A DNA stretch of 64,000 nucleotides from Escherichia sp. MOD1-EC7003 (GTDB taxonomy: Bacteria; Pseudomonadota; Gammaproteobacteria; Enterobacterales; Enterobacteriaceae). Positions 50,992 through 62,931 of the stretch are shown here, one piece after another (position 1 is the stretch's first letter; each line of letters begins with the position of its first letter). Both the position numbers and the translations under genes were made by a program. The notes under the pieces were generated by a model. That model was not told the origin of the DNA. It searched no databases and saw only the letters and a program-made list of their open reading frames with translations. The DNA lies in assembly GCF_002965065.1 (NCBI RefSeq), contig NZ_PTRE01000030.1:43503-107502 (forward strand). The letters are read 5' to 3'.

Positions 50992-52647
50992 ATGCCATCT
51001 GCTCGCCTGCAACAACAGTTCATTCGCCTGTGGCAATGCTGCGAGGGTAAATCGCAGGACACGACGCTCAACGAACTGGCAGAGTTATTGAGCTGCTCCC
51101 GTCGTCATATGCGCACCCTGCTCAACACCATGCAGGATCGCGGCTGGCTGACGTGGGAAGCGGAAGTCGGGCGCGGCAAACGCTCGCGTTTAACATTCCT
51201 CTATACCGGGCTGGCGCTACAACAGCAGCGAGCAGAGGACCTGCTGGAGCAGGATCGTATCGATCAGTTGGTACAGCTGGTTGGCGACAAAGCGACTGTG
51301 CGGCAAATGCTGGTTTCTCATCTGGGGCGTAGCTTCCGTCAGGGGAGGCACATCCTGCGCGTGCTCTATTATCGCCCGTTGCGTAATCTGCTGCCCGGCA
51401 GCGCATTGCGCCGTTCCGAAACCCATATCGCCCGGCAAATCTTCAGTTCGCTAACGCGCGTAAATGAGGAAAATGGGGAACTGGAAGCGGACATAGCCCA
51501 CCACTGGCAGCAAATTTCACCGCTTCACTGGCGTTTCTTTTTACGTCCTGGCATCCATTTTCATCATGGTCGTGAACTGGAAATGAACGACGTGATCGCT
51601 TCTTTAAAACGAAGCAATACGCTACCGCTCTATTCCCACATTGCTGAAATTGTGTCGCCGACGCCCTGGACGCTGGATATCCATCTCACGCAGCCGGACC
51701 GCTGGTTGCCGTTACTGCTGGGACAAGTTCCGGCGATAATCCTGCCGCGAGAATGGGAAACCCTCAGTAATTTTGCCAGCCATCCCATCGGCACCGGTCC
51801 GTATGCGGTGATCCGCAACAGCATCAATCAACTGAAAATTCAGGCATTCGATGACTTCTTCGGTTATCGCGCATTAATCGACGAAGTAAACGTCTGGGTT
51901 CTGCCGGAAATTTCCAATGAGCCAGCCGGAGGTCTGTTGCTAAAAGGGCCACAGGGCGAGGAAAAAGAGATTGAAAGCCGCCAGGAAGAAGGTTGCTACT
52001 ATTTACTGTTCGACAGCCGCACCCACCGCGGGGCGAATCAGCAAGTCAGGGACTGGATAAGTTATGTGCTTTCTCCAACGAATCTGGCCTATTTCGCCGA
52101 GGAACAATACCAGCAACTGTGGTTCCCCGCTTATGGACTGCTTCCTCGCTGGCATCATGCCCACCCGACGCACTGCGAAAAACCCGCTGGGCTGGAAAAC
52201 CTCACGCTGACTTTTTATCAGGATCATATTGAGCATCGGGTCATTGCCGGGATCATGCAGCAGATTCTGGCAAGTCATCAGGTCACATTGCAAATCCAAG
52301 AGATCAGCTACGATCAGTGGCATAAAGGAGAGATCGAAAGCGATATCTGGCTTAACAGCGCCAACTTTACACTGCCGCTGGATTTTTCGCTGTTTGCGCA
52401 CCTGTGCGAAGTGCCGCTGCTACAACACTGTATTCCGATCGACTGGCAAGCCGACGCCGCCCGCTGGCGCAATGGCGAAATGAATCTGGCGAACTGGTGC
52501 CAGCAACTGGTTGCCAGTAAAGCAATGGTGCCGCTCATCCATCACTGGCTAATTATTCAGGGGCAGCGCAGTATGCGCGGCCTGCGCATGAACACCCTCG
52601 GCTGGTTTGATTTTAAATCAGCATGGTTTGCGCCGCCGGATCCATGA
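50992..52647 (+). CDS. sgrR: SgrR, transcriptional activator of sgrS
   Basis: Activates divergent sgrS under glucose-phosphate stress. The 551-residue protein has an N-terminal winged HTH ([30 protein letters not shown], about 23-52) fused to a SBP_bac_5-type solute-binding domain (about 160-530) expected to bind the signal metabolite. I chose ATG 50992 ([13 protein letters not shown]) preceded by CAGGAG. It is separated from sgrS by a short divergent control region (50925-50991). Confidence 0.95.
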   Translation: MPSARLQQQFIRLWQCCEGKSQDTTLNELAELLSCSRRHMRTLLNTMQDRGWLTWEAEVGRGKRSRLTFLYTGLALQQQRAEDLLEQDRIDQLVQLVGDKATVRQMLVSHLGRSFRQGRHILRVLYYRPLRNLLPGSALRRSETHIARQIFSSLTRVNEENGELEADIAHHWQQISPLHWRFFLRPGIHFHHGRELEMNDVIASLKRSNTLPLYSHIAEIVSPTPWTLDIHLTQPDRWLPLLLGQVPAIILPREWETLSNFASHPIGTGPYAVIRNSINQLKIQAFDDFFGYRALIDEVNVWVLPEISNEPAGGLLLKGPQGEEKEIESRQEEGCYYLLFDSRTHRGANQQVRDWISYVLSPTNLAYFAEEQYQQLWFPAYGLLPRWHHAHPTHCEKPAGLENLTLTFYQDHIEHRVIAGIMQQILASHQVTLQIQEISYDQWHKGEIESDIWLNSANFTLPLDFSLFAHLCEVPLLQHCIPIDWQADAARWRNGEMNLANWCQQLVASKAMVPLIHHWLIIQGQRSMRGLRMNTLGWFDFKSAWFAPPDP

Positions 52648-52687
52648 TTGCCGCGTCGCCGTAAACTCACTACACTAACGCCGTTCT

Positions 52688-52765
52688 CAACGGGGTGCCA
52701 CGCGGACGCGTGCGCTGAGAAAATACCCGTCGAACCTGATCCGGATAACGCCGGCGAAGGGATTT
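52688..52765 (+). promoter_or_regulatory. TPP riboswitch (thi-box) upstream of thiB
   Basis: The diagnostic THI-element segments are present in order: GGGGTGCC (52693-52700), the CTGAGA core (52715-52720) with AATACCCG, GAACCTGATC (52732-52741), and GGATAACGCCGGCGAAGGGA. Downstream, the leader can pair to mask the thiB ribosome site (GAGGTGC at 52801). Thiamine pyrophosphate binding is known to repress thiBPQ in E. coli. Confidence 0.95.
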
Positions 52766-52810
52766 GAGGCTCCTTCTCAAGTCCTTTGCCACTCTTTTTT
52801 GAGGTGCAAA

Positions 52811-53794
52811 GTGTTAAAAAAATGTCTTCCACTGCTGTTGTTGTGTACAGCGCCTGTTTTCGCTAAACCCGTTCTGACCGTCTACACCTACGACTCCTTC
52901 GCCGCCGACTGGGGGCCAGGTCCAGTGGTTAAAAAAGCCTTCGAAGCCGACTGCAACTGCGAACTGAAACTGGTGGCGCTGGAAGATGGCGTCTCACTGC
53001 TCAACCGTCTGCGGATGGAAGGCAAAAATAGTAAAGCCGATGTGGTGCTGGGGCTGGATAACAACCTTTTAGATGCCGCCAGTAAAACCGGGCTGTTTGC
53101 CAAAAGCGGTGTAGCAGCGAATGCCGTGAACGTTCCCGGCGGCTGGAATAATGACACTTTCGTACCGTTTGATTACGGCTATTTCGCCTTCGTCTATGAC
53201 AAGAACAAACTGAAAAAACCGCCGCAAAGCCTGAAAGAGCTGGTAGAGAGCGATCAAAACTGGCGGGTGATTTATGAAGATCCGCGTACCAGTACGCCGG
53301 GGCTGGGACTGTTGTTGTGGATGCAAAAAGTCTATGGCGATGACGCCCCACAAGCCTGGCAGAAACTGGCGAAGAAAACGGTCACGGTCACCAAAGGCTG
53401 GAGCGAAGCCTACGGCCTGTTTTTGAAAGGCGAAAGCGACCTGGTACTGAGTTACACCACCTCTCCGGCTTATCACATTCTTGAAGAGAAGAAAGATAAC
53501 TACGCCGCCGCGAACTTTAGCGAAGGTCACTATCTGCAAGTAGAGGTCGCCGCCCGCACCGCTGCCAGCAAGCAGCCAGAGCTGGCACAAAAATTCCTTC
53601 AGTTTATGGTTTCTCCGGCCTTCCAGAACGCGATCCCAACGGGCAACTGGATGTATCCGGTAGCAAACGTCACGCTGCCCGCCGGTTTTGAACAATTAAC
53701 CAAACCAGCAACCACGCTGGAGTTCACGCCAGCCGAAGTAGCGGCACAACGTCAGGCATGGATTAGCGAATGGCAACGCGCCGTCAGCCGTTAA
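52811..53794 (+). CDS. thiB: Thiamine/TPP-binding periplasmic protein
   Basis: Periplasmic component of the thiamine ABC importer. The 327-residue protein has a signal peptide (LKKCLPLLLLCTAPVFA, cleavage before KPVLTVYTY) and the ABC solute-binding type-1 fold. I chose the GTG at 52811, preceded by GAGGTGC, giving the E. coli length; an earlier in-frame TTG would place extra charged residues before the signal. It overlaps thiP by 25 bp. Confidence 0.96.
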   Translation: MLKKCLPLLLLCTAPVFAKPVLTVYTYDSFAADWGPGPVVKKAFEADCNCELKLVALEDGVSLLNRLRMEGKNSKADVVLGLDNNLLDAASKTGLFAKSGVAANAVNVPGGWNNDTFVPFDYGYFAFVYDKNKLKKPPQSLKELVESDQNWRVIYEDPRTSTPGLGLLLWMQKVYGDDAPQAWQKLAKKTVTVTKGWSEAYGLFLKGESDLVLSYTTSPAYHILEEKKDNYAAANFSEGHYLQVEVAARTAASKQPELAQKFLQFMVSPAFQNAIPTGNWMYPVANVTLPAGFEQLTKPATTLEFTPAEVAAQRQAWISEWQRAVSR

Positions 53795-55380
53795 TTCCCG
53801 GATGGTTAATTCCAGGCGTAAGCGCCGCCACGCTGGTGGTAGCGGTTGCACTGGCGGCGTTTCTCGCCCTGTGGTGGAACGCGCCGCAGGGTGACTGGAC
53901 GACAGTCTGGCAGGACAGCTACCTGTGGCATGTGGTGCGCTTCTCCTTCTGGCAGGCGTTTCTCTCGTCGCTGCTCTCTGTCGTGCCCGCGATATTCCTT
54001 GCCCGCGCCCTCTATCGCAGGCGCTTTCCGGGGCGACTAGCGCTGTTGCGTCTGTGCGCAATGACCTTGATCCTCCCGGTGCTGGTCGCCGTTTTTGGCA
54101 TTCTTAGCGTCTATGGTCGCCAGGGGTGGCTGGCCTCGCTCTGGCAAACGCTTGGTCTGGAGTGGACATTTTCGCCCTACGGCCTGCAAGGTATTTTGCT
54201 GGCGCATGTATTTTTTAATCTGCCGATGGCGAGCCGCTTATTGCTCCAGGCACTGGAAAACATTCCCGGCGAACAACGTCAACTTGCCGCCCAACTTGGG
54301 ATGCGTGGCTGGCATTTTTTCCGCTTCGTTGAATGGCCGTGGCTACGGCGACACATCCCGCCGGTTGCCGCGCTGATCTTTATGCTCTGTTTCGCCAGCT
54401 TCGCCACCGTGCTGTCGCTGGGCGGCGGTCCGCAGGCAACCACTATCGAGCTGGCTATTTATCAGGCGCTGAGTTACGACTACGATCCCGCCCGCGCGGC
54501 GATGCTGGCGCTGATCCAGATGGTGTGTTGCCTTGGGCTGGTGCTGTTGAGTCAGCGATTGAGTAAGTCCATTGCGCCCGGCACCACGCTGCTGCAAGGT
54601 TGGCGCGACCCGGACGATCGTCTGCATAGCCGCATTTGCGACACGGTGTTAATTGTGCTGGCACTGCTGCTGTTGCTGCCACCGTTACTGGCGGTGATCG
54701 TCGACGGTGTAAATCGCCAGTTGCCGGAAGTGCTGGCACAACCGGTGCTGTGGCAGGCGCTGTGGACCTCGTTGCGTATTGCGCTGGCGGCAGGTGTATT
54801 GTGCGTGATACTGACCATGATGCTGCTATGGAGCAGTCGCGAACTGCGGGCGCGGCAAAAACTACTGGCGGGTCAGGCGCTGGAGATGAGCGGAATGCTG
54901 ATCCTCGCCATGCCGGGGATTGTGCTGGCAACGGGCTTCTTTTTACTGCTCAACAACACTATTGGCCTGCCGCAATCTGCTGACGGCATTGTAATTTTCA
55001 CCAATGCGTTAATGGCGCTCCCCTACGCCCTGAAGGTGCTGGAAAACCCAATGCGCGATATCACCGCCCGCTACAGCATGCTGTGCCAGTCTCTGGGCAT
55101 TGAAGGCTGGTCGCGCTTAAAAGTGGTGGAGCTGCGCGCCCTGAAACGTCCGCTGGCGCAGGCGCTGGCCTTTGCTTGTGTGCTGTCGATTGGTGATTTT
55201 GGCGTGGTGGCGTTGTTCGGTAACGATGATTTCCGCACCCTGCCATTTTATCTTTACCAGCAAATTGGCTCCTATCGCAGCCAGGACGGCGCGGTCACCG
55301 CGTTAATTCTGCTGCTGCTCTGTTTTCTGCTGTTTACCGTGATTGAAAAACTACCGGGGCGAAATGTTAAAACTGACTGA
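53770..55380 (+). CDS. thiP: Thiamine ABC transporter permease
   Basis: Double-length inner-membrane permease for thiamine import. The 536-residue protein holds two fused BPD_transp_1 units (about 55-265 and 325-525), each with an EAA-type loop ([18 protein letters not shown], and [18 protein letters not shown]), and about 12 membrane segments. Its ATG at 53770 lies inside thiB, giving translational coupling; its end overlaps thiQ by 17 bp. Confidence 0.96.
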   Translation: MATRRQPLIPGWLIPGVSAATLVVAVALAAFLALWWNAPQGDWTTVWQDSYLWHVVRFSFWQAFLSSLLSVVPAIFLARALYRRRFPGRLALLRLCAMTLILPVLVAVFGILSVYGRQGWLASLWQTLGLEWTFSPYGLQGILLAHVFFNLPMASRLLLQALENIPGEQRQLAAQLGMRGWHFFRFVEWPWLRRHIPPVAALIFMLCFASFATVLSLGGGPQATTIELAIYQALSYDYDPARAAMLALIQMVCCLGLVLLSQRLSKSIAPGTTLLQGWRDPDDRLHSRICDTVLIVLALLLLLPPLLAVIVDGVNRQLPEVLAQPVLWQALWTSLRIALAAGVLCVILTMMLLWSSRELRARQKLLAGQALEMSGMLILAMPGIVLATGFFLLLNNTIGLPQSADGIVIFTNALMALPYALKVLENPMRDITARYSMLCQSLGIEGWSRLKVVELRALKRPLAQALAFACVLSIGDFGVVALFGNDDFRTLPFYLYQQIGSYRSQDGAVTALILLLLCFLLFTVIEKLPGRNVKTD

Positions 55381-56062
55381 TATCACCTGGCTTTACTACC
55401 ATTTGCCAATGCGTTTTAGCTTAACGGTGGAACGAGGCGAGCAGGTGGCGCTCCTCGGGCCAAGCGGCGCGGGTAAAAGTACCCTACTGAATTTGGTCGC
55501 TGGTTTTCTGACGCCAGCCAGCGGTTCGCTGACTATCGACGGTATTGATCACACCACGACGCCGCCGTCACGCCGGCCGGTGTCGATGCTGTTTCAGGAA
55601 AACAACCTGTTCAGTCACCTGACGGTAGCGCAGAACATCGGGCTGGGGCTTAATCCAGGATTGAAACTGAACGCTGCACAGCAGCAGAAAATGCACGCTA
55701 TCGCCCGCCAGATGGGAATTGATAATTTAATGACGCGGTTACCGGGCGAGCTTTCCGGCGGTCAGCGACAGCGCGTGGCTCTGGCGCGTTGTCTGGTGCG
55801 CGAACAGCCCATTCTACTGCTTGATGAACCGTTTTCCGCGCTCGATCCGGCACTGCGTCAGGAGATGCTGACGCTGGTGAGCACGAGCTGCCAGCAGCAA
55901 AAAATGACGCTGTTGATGGTATCGCACAGTGTGGAGGATGCGGCGCGGATCGCCACGCGCTCGGTAGTCGTCGTCGACGGGCGTATCGCCTGGCAAGGTA
56001 AAACCGATGAGTTGTTAAGCGGTAAGGCGAGTGCTTCGGCGCTGTTGGGAATTAAAGGTTAA
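55364..56062 (+). CDS. thiQ: Thiamine ABC transporter ATPase
   Basis: ATP-binding subunit of the ThiBPQ importer. The 232-residue protein has Walker [10 protein letters not shown] (about 31-39), the Q loop [10 protein letters not shown], the signature [15 protein letters not shown], Walker [14 protein letters not shown] and the His switch MVSHS. I chose ATG 55364 ([12 protein letters not shown]) over an in-frame ATG 7 codons upstream to match the family. Confidence 0.95.
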   Translation: MLKLTDITWLYYHLPMRFSLTVERGEQVALLGPSGAGKSTLLNLVAGFLTPASGSLTIDGIDHTTTPPSRRPVSMLFQENNLFSHLTVAQNIGLGLNPGLKLNAAQQQKMHAIARQMGIDNLMTRLPGELSGGQRQRVALARCLVREQPILLLDEPFSALDPALRQEMLTLVSTSCQQQKMTLLMVSHSVEDAARIATRSVVVVDGRIAWQGKTDELLSGKASASALLGIKG

Positions 56063-56066
56063 TCTG

Positions 56067-56146
56067 TAGCGGCGTGAACGCCTTATCCGACCTACGGGTA
56101 GTGCGTTTTGTAGGCCTGATAAGACGCGGCAAGCGTCGCATCAGGC
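56067..56146. repeat. BIME (REP pair) after thiQ
   Basis: Two inverted REP palindromes, GCGTGAACGCCTTATCCGAC and TAGGCCTGATAAGACGCGG...GCATCAGGC, in the convergent thiQ-yabI gap. Confidence 0.88.
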
Positions 56147-56166
56147 AACCCGCACAAGGCTATCCC

Positions 56167-56931
56167 CTAAACCCCAACCACTTTTCGCAAAATATCGATA
56201 TACACCGGCATCAACGGATGGCGAATTAACACCACCAGCGCCACCACGCCAATGGCAGAAATTAACGGCGTCAGCCACAACAAATGACCGCGCGACAAAT
56301 AATGACTTAAACGGTCAGTGACTTTACCACTGCGCCATAACCGCCAGCACAGCCAGCCACCAACCCACAAAAATACCGCCGTCGCCAACAGCAACCATTT
56401 AAACTCGCCACTCTGCATTCCGGCTGGAATATCGATCGCCGCACCCGCCAGAATCCCCGGCAGGAAGTAAAACGGTGGCCACAGCAGACAGCCGATAATA
56501 TTCGGCGTGATAAATTTTGCCACCGGGAGATCCAGCATTCCCGCCACCATTGGCACCAGCGGACGCGTCGGGCCGACAAAACGACCAACCAGAATAGTGA
56601 ACATGCTGTGCTGATGTAATGCATGTTCAGTTTTATCGAGTAGTGCTTTGTTTTTCTTCAGAAATGACCAGCGATGCAACGGCTTTTTAAAACGCCAGCC
56701 CAGCCAGAAGGAGATCCAGTCGCCCAGCAGGCAACCGACAATCCCTGCCAGCCAGGCGTGCCAGAAACTTAACTCGCCGCTACCAATCAGCGCTCCCAGC
56801 CCCGCCATCAGCACCGTACCGGGCAGAATCAAACCGACCAGCGCCAGCGACTCCAGAAAAGCCACCAACACCACCGCCATCAATGAATACACGGTGGATT
56901 GGGTAATAAAGTGTTCCAGCAATGCTTGCAT
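56167..56931 (-). CDS. yabI: DedA-family inner-membrane protein YabI
   Basis: Polytopic DedA (VTT domain) protein; the family moves undecaprenyl phosphate or phospholipids across the membrane and affects envelope tolerance. The 254-residue protein has the family motif VGRFVGPTRPLVPMVAGMLD (about 112-131), G-rich segments LAGIVGCLLGDWISFWLGW (about 58-76) and about five membrane segments. It ends close to the thiQ BIME and is followed upstream by araC in the same orientation. Confidence 0.93.
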   Translation of the reverse strand: MQALLEHFITQSTVYSLMAVVLVAFLESLALVGLILPGTVLMAGLGALIGSGELSFWHAWLAGIVGCLLGDWISFWLGWRFKKPLHRWSFLKKNKALLDKTEHALHQHSMFTILVGRFVGPTRPLVPMVAGMLDLPVAKFITPNIIGCLLWPPFYFLPGILAGAAIDIPAGMQSGEFKWLLLATAVFLWVGGWLCWRLWRSGKVTDRLSHYLSRGHLLWLTPLISAIGVVALVVLIRHPLMPVYIDILRKVVGV

Positions 56932-57016
56932 AATATGCCTGTCAAATGGACGAAGCAGGGATTCTGCAAACCCTATGCTACTCCGTCAAGCCGTCAATTA
57001 TCTGATTCGTTACCAA

Positions 57017-57895
57017 TTATGACAACTTAACGGCTACATCATTCACTTTTTCTTCACAACCGGCACGGAACTCACTTGGGCTGGCCCCGGTGCATTTTTT
57101 AAATACCCGCGAGAAATAGAGTTGATCGTCAAAGCCTACATTGCGACCGACGGTAGCAATCGGCATCCGGGTGGTGCTCAAAAGCAGCTTCGCCTGACTA
57201 ATGCGTTGGTCCTCGCGCCAGCTTAAGACGCTAATCCCTAACTGCTGGCGGAACAGATGCGACAGACGCGACGGCGACAGACAAACATGTTGCGCCACGC
57301 TGGCGATATCAAAATTGCTGTCAGCCAGGTGATCGCTGATGTACTGACAAGCCTCGCGTACCCGATTATCCATCGGTGGATGGAGCGACTCGTTAATCGC
57401 TTCCATGCGCCGCAGTAACAATTGCTCAAGCAGATTTATCGCCAGCAATTCCGAATAGCGCCCTTCCCCTTGCCCGGCGTTAATGATTTGCCCAAACAGG
57501 TCGCTGAAATGCGGCTGCTGCGCTTCATCGGGGCGAAAGAACCCCGTATTGGCAAATATTGATGGCCAGTTAAGCCATTCATGCCAGTAGGCGCGCGGAC
57601 GAAAGTAAACCCACTGGTGATACCATTCGCGAGCCTCCGGATGACGACCGTAGTGATGAATCTCTCCTGGCGGGAACAGCAAAATATCACCCGGTCGGCA
57701 GACAAATTCTCGTCCCTGATTTTTCACCACCCCCTGACCGCGAATGGTGAGATTGAGAATATAACCTTTCATTCCCAGCGGTCGGTCGATAAAAAAATCG
57801 AGATAACCGTTGGCCTCAATCGGCGTTAAACCCGCCACCAGATGGGCGTTAAACGAGTATCCCGGCAGCAGAGGATCATTTTGCGCTTCAGCCAT
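57017..57895 (-). CDS. araC: Arabinose regulator AraC
   Basis: Arabinose-responsive activator and repressor of araBAD and its own gene. The 292-residue protein has the N-terminal cupin arabinose-binding and dimerisation domain (about 1-170, arm [15 protein letters not shown]) and a C-terminal double-HTH DNA-binding domain (about 175-285; [19 protein letters not shown] and [20 protein letters not shown]). I chose ATG 57895; an upstream in-frame ATG falls in the regulatory region. It is divergent from araBAD. Confidence 0.97.
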   Translation of the reverse strand: MAEAQNDPLLPGYSFNAHLVAGLTPIEANGYLDFFIDRPLGMKGYILNLTIRGQGVVKNQGREFVCRPGDILLFPPGEIHHYGRHPEAREWYHQWVYFRPRAYWHEWLNWPSIFANTGFFRPDEAQQPHFSDLFGQIINAGQGEGRYSELLAINLLEQLLLRRMEAINESLHPPMDNRVREACQYISDHLADSNFDIASVAQHVCLSPSRLSHLFRQQLGISVLSWREDQRISQAKLLLSTTRMPIATVGRNVGFDDQLYFSRVFKKCTGASPSEFRAGCEEKVNDVAVKLS

Positions 57896-57922
57896 ACTTT
57901 TCATACTCCCGCCATTCAGAGA

Positions 57923-57942
57923 AGAAACCAATTGTCCATATT
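57923..57942. promoter_or_regulatory. araO2 operator
   Basis: GAAACCAATTGTCCATATTG matches the K-12 araO2 half-site used by AraC for DNA looping with araI1. Its distance from araI1 (about 210 bp) fits the known loop size. Confidence 0.85.
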
Positions 57943-58060
57943 GCATCAGACATTGCCGTCACTGCGTCTTTTACTGGCTCTTCTCGCGAATCCAACCGCT
58001 AACCCCGCTAATTAAAAGCATTCTGCAACAAAGCAGGGCTAAAGCCATGACAAAAACGCG

Positions 58061-58102
58061 TAACAAAAGTGTCTATAATTACGGCAGAAAAGTCCACATT
58101 GA
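58061..58102. promoter_or_regulatory. araO1 operator region
   Basis: Placed by its known distance from the araBAD start (about -103 to -144). Sequence AACAAAAGTGTCTATAATTACGGC agrees with the K-12 araO1 half-sites with small changes. AraC binding here represses araC. Confidence 0.7.
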
Positions 58103-58103
58103 T

Positions 58104-58125
58104 TATTTGCACGGCGTCACACTTT
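58104..58125. promoter_or_regulatory. CRP site in the ara control region
   Basis: ATTTGCACGGCGTCACAC reads on the other strand as GTGTGACGCCGTGCAAAT, a good CRP site at the usual place between araO1 and araI. Confidence 0.85.
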
Positions 58126-58134
58126 GCTATGCCA

Positions 58135-58168
58135 TAGCATTTTTATCCATAAGATTAGCGGATCCTAC

Positions 58169-58172
<4 letters not shown>
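58135..58172 (+). promoter_or_regulatory. araI1 and araI2 half-sites
   Basis: TAGCATTTTTATCCATA (58135-58151) and TAGCGGATCCTACCTGA (58156-58172) are direct-repeat AraC half-sites with 21-bp phasing. I2 overlaps the -35 hexamer, as required for activation. Confidence 0.93.
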
Positions 58173-59933
<1,761 letters not shown>

Positions 59934-59943
59934 GGACACGACA

Positions 59944-61446
59944 ATGACGATTTTTGATAATTATGAAGTGTGGTTTGTAATTGGCAGCCAGCATCTGTAT
60001 GGCCCGGAAACTCTGCGTCAGGTCACCCAACATGCCGAACACGTCGTTAATGCGCTGAATACGGAAGCGAAACTGCCCTGCAAACTGGTGCTGAAACCGC
60101 TCGGCACCACGCCGGATGAAATCACCGCTATTTGCCGCGACGCTAATTACGACGATCGTTGCGCCGGTCTGGTGGTGTGGCTGCACACCTTCTCTCCGGC
60201 CAAAATGTGGATCAACGGCCTGACCATGCTCAACAAACCGTTGCTGCAATTCCACACCCAGTTTAACGCGGCGCTGCCGTGGGACAGTATCGATATGGAC
60301 TTTATGAACCTGAACCAGACCGCGCACGGCGGTCGCGAGTTCGGCTTCATTGGCGCGCGTATGCGTCAGCAACATGCCGTGGTTACCGGTCACTGGCAGG
60401 ATAAACAAGCCCATGAGCGTATCGGCTCCTGGATGCGTCAGGCGGTATCTAAACAGGATACCCGTCATCTGAAAGTCTGCCGATTTGGCGATAACATGCG
60501 TGAAGTGGCGGTCACCGATGGCGATAAAGTTGCCGCACAGATCAAGTTCGGTTTCTCCGTCAATACCTGGGCGGTTGGCGATCTGGTGCAGGTGGTCAAC
60601 TCCATCAGCGACGGCGATGTTAACGCGCTGGTCGATGAGTACGAAAGCAGCTACACCATGACGCCTGCGACACAAATCCACGGTGAAAAACGGCAGAACG
60701 TGCTGGAAGCGGCGCGTATTGAACTGGGGATGAAGCGTTTCCTGGAGCAAGGTGGCTTCCATGCGTTCACCACTACCTTTGAAGATTTACACGGCCTGAA
60801 ACAACTTCCGGGTCTGGCCGTACAGCGTCTGATGCAGCAGGGCTACGGCTTTGCGGGCGAAGGCGACTGGAAAACTGCCGCCCTGCTTCGCATCATGAAG
60901 GTGATGTCAACCGGTCTGCAGGGCGGCACCTCTTTTATGGAGGACTACACCTATCACTTCGAGAAGGGTAATGACCTGGTACTCGGCTCCCATATGCTGG
61001 AAGTCTGTCCGTCGATCGCCGTAGAAGAGAAACCGATCCTTGACGTGCAGCATCTCGGTATTGGCGGTAAAGATGATCCAGCCCGCCTGATCTTCAATAC
61101 CCAAACCGGTCCGGCGATTGTCGCCAGCCTGATTGATCTCGGCGATCGTTACCGTCTGCTGGTTAACTGCATCGACACGGTGAAAACGCCGCACTCCCTG
61201 CCGAAACTGCCGGTAGCGAATGCGCTATGGAAAGCGCAGCCGGATCTGCCAACCGCTTCCGAAGCGTGGATCCTCGCCGGTGGCGCGCACCATACCGTCT
61301 TCAGCCATGCGCTGAATCTCAACGATATGCGCCAGTTTGCCGAGATGCACGACATTGAAATCACGGTGATTGATAACGACACCCGCCTGCCAGCGTTTAA
61401 AGACGCGCTGCGCTGGAACGAAGTGTATTACGGGTTTCGTCGCTGA
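59944..61446 (+). CDS. araA: L-arabinose isomerase
   Basis: Mn-dependent isomerisation of L-arabinose to L-ribulose. The 500-residue protein has the AraA-type motifs [13 protein letters not shown] near the start, metal ligands Glu306 and Glu333 in the GEGDWKTA and [11 protein letters not shown] segments, and His in [10 protein letters not shown] and [10 protein letters not shown]. It is preceded by AAGGAC and followed by a REP array before araD. Confidence 0.98.
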   Translation: MTIFDNYEVWFVIGSQHLYGPETLRQVTQHAEHVVNALNTEAKLPCKLVLKPLGTTPDEITAICRDANYDDRCAGLVVWLHTFSPAKMWINGLTMLNKPLLQFHTQFNAALPWDSIDMDFMNLNQTAHGGREFGFIGARMRQQHAVVTGHWQDKQAHERIGSWMRQAVSKQDTRHLKVCRFGDNMREVAVTDGDKVAAQIKFGFSVNTWAVGDLVQVVNSISDGDVNALVDEYESSYTMTPATQIHGEKRQNVLEAARIELGMKRFLEQGGFHAFTTTFEDLHGLKQLPGLAVQRLMQQGYGFAGEGDWKTAALLRIMKVMSTGLQGGTSFMEDYTYHFEKGNDLVLGSHMLEVCPSIAVEEKPILDVQHLGIGGKDDPARLIFNTQTGPAIVASLIDLGDRYRLLVNCIDTVKTPHSLPKLPVANALWKAQPDLPTASEAWILAGGAHHTVFSHALNLNDMRQFAEMHDIEITVIDNDTRLPAFKDALRWNEVYYGFRR

Positions 61447-61449
61447 TTA

Positions 61450-61716
61450 GCGGCATCCGGCATTCAGCGCCTGATGCGACGCTGACGCGTCTTATCAGGC
61501 CTACACGTTCCGGTTTTGTAGGCCGGATAAGCAAAGCGCATCCGGCATTCAGCGCCTGATGCGACGCTGGCGCGTCTTATCAGGCCTACACGTTTCGGTT
61601 TTGTAGGCCGGATAAGCAAAGCGCATCCGGCATTCAGCGCCTGATGCGACGCTGACGCGTCTTATCAGGCCTACGCGTTCCGGTTTTGTAGGCCGGATAA
61701 GCAAAGCGCATCCGGC
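61450..61716. repeat. Tandem BIME array between araA and araD
   Basis: Three REP-pair units with an exact 85-bp period (GCATCCGG at 61453, 61538, 61623, and a partial fourth at 61708). The units differ at only a few bases (for example GACGCTGACGCG against GACGCTGGCGCG). The array ends 14 bp before the araD start, so the araD ribosome site (AAGGAG) abuts the last REP. BIMEs here can set the relative stability of the araBA and araD parts of the message. Confidence 0.95.
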
Positions 61717-61730
61717 ACGAAGGAGTCAAC

Positions 61731-62426
61731 ATGTTAGAAGATCTCAAACGTCAGGTATTAGAAGCCAATCTGGCGCTGCCAAAACACAACCTGGTCACGC
61801 TCACATGGGGCAACGTCAGCGCCGTTGATCGCGAGCGCGGTGTCTTTGTGATCAAACCTTCCGGCGTCGAGTACAGCACCATGACCGCCGACGATATGGT
61901 CGTGGTCAGCATCGCAACCGGTGAAGTGGTTGAAGGAACGAAAAAGCCCTCCTCCGACACGCCAACTCACCGGTTGCTCTATCAGGCATTCCCGTCCATT
62001 GGCGGCATTGTGCATACGCACTCCCGCCACGCCACCATCTGGGCGCAGGCAGGTCAGTCAATTCCAGCAACCGGCACTACCCACGCCGACTATTTCTACG
62101 GCACCATTCCCTGCACCCGCAAAATGACCGACGCGGAAATCAACGGCGAATATGAATGGGAAACGGGTAACGTCATCGTTGAAACCTTCGAAAAACAGGG
62201 TATCGACGCGGCGCAAATGCCTGGTGTACTGGTGCATTCTCACGGCCCGTTTGCATGGGGCAAAAACGCCGAAGACGCGGTGCATAACGCCATCGTGCTG
62301 GAAGAAGTCGCTTATATGGGGATTTTCTGCCGCCAGTTAGCTCCGCAATTGCCAGATATGCAGCAAACGTTGTTAGATAAGCACTATCTGCGTAAGCATG
62401 GTGCGAAGGCATATTACGGGCAGTGA
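61731..62426 (+). CDS. araD: L-ribulose-5-phosphate 4-epimerase
   Basis: Zinc class II aldolase-fold epimerase that makes D-xylulose 5-phosphate. The 231-residue protein has the zinc histidines in [18 protein letters not shown] (about 90-107) and [12 protein letters not shown] (about 163-174), and [19 protein letters not shown] near the N-terminus. It is the last gene of araBAD, after the BIME array and before a terminator. Confidence 0.98.
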   Translation: MLEDLKRQVLEANLALPKHNLVTLTWGNVSAVDRERGVFVIKPSGVEYSTMTADDMVVVSIATGEVVEGTKKPSSDTPTHRLLYQAFPSIGGIVHTHSRHATIWAQAGQSIPATGTTHADYFYGTIPCTRKMTDAEINGEYEWETGNVIVETFEKQGIDAAQMPGVLVHSHGPFAWGKNAEDAVHNAIVLEEVAYMGIFCRQLAPQLPDMQQTLLDKHYLRKHGAKAYYGQ

Positions 62427-62432
62427 TTTAAG

Positions 62433-62466
62433 AGAAGCATCTGGGTAACAGGTGCTTCTTTTTTAT
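62433..62466 (+). terminator. araBAD terminator
   Basis: AGAAGCATCTG and CAGGTGCTTCT form an 11-bp stem (one G-U pair) with a 5-nt loop, then TTTTTTATT. It starts 6 bp after the araD stop. Confidence 0.88.
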
Positions 62467-62472
62467 TATCAC

Positions 62473-62916
62473 TCAGGCAGCAAGAAAAATTTCTGCCCCT
62501 ATTCCCTCAATTAACAATGCATCTAATGAAGGGGCGATATACACCGCATCATCAAGATCTAAATTACCGAAGCCGACGAAATATAAACCAAACCCCTCTT
62601 TTCCTTCGGCATAAAAAATCACTTTTCCGCCTTCATCATCGCCAATCGCCAGAGCGTGTGGAATATAATCCTGAATATGGTATGCGGCATTCAGCTCACT
62701 ACAGCCTGCGGCTCCCCAAATTCTGATATACGACGTTGAATCCATCACTTTTAATTCAACGTCTGCCATTAGGGTAATAAAGGTTAAATACTCATCAGGA
62801 ATTGCAATGTGAAAATAATTTTTTATAAGTTGACCGAGTCCACTATAATCTAATACGGGTTCCCATGACGCCAGCGTGAATTTTTCATGCAATTTAACAA
62901 TAGGAAACTTACTCAT
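62473..62916 (-). CDS. SUKH (SMI1/KNR4-like) family protein, probable immunity protein
   Basis: The 147-residue protein has the SUKH pattern: an N-terminal helical part, IPDEYLTFITLMAD (about 38-51, the P-x-x-Y core), a central IRIWG strand, YIPHALAIGDDEGGKVIFYA (about 85-104, acidic GDDEGG turn), then the C-terminal APSLDALLIEG helix. SUKH proteins are widespread immunity partners of polymorphic, CDI and Rhs toxins. No signal peptide or membrane segment is present. It starts at an AAGGAT site 15 bp after the next gene and its end lies only 6 bp from the araD terminator on the other strand. No adjacent toxin is visible, so it may be orphaned. Other SUKH-like roles cannot be excluded. Confidence 0.8.
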   Translation of the reverse strand: MSKFPIVKLHEKFTLASWEPVLDYSGLGQLIKNYFHIAIPDEYLTFITLMADVELKVMDSTSYIRIWGAAGCSELNAAYHIQDYIPHALAIGDDEGGKVIFYAEGKEGFGLYFVGFGNLDLDDAVYIAPSLDALLIEGIGAEIFLAA

Positions 62917-62931
62917 TTCATCATCCTTTTC

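Noticed and set aside
61450..61716. CRISPR-like array between araA and araD
   Set aside because: The 85-bp units are near-identical throughout, with no unique spacers, and contain REP palindromes; this is a BIME, not CRISPR.
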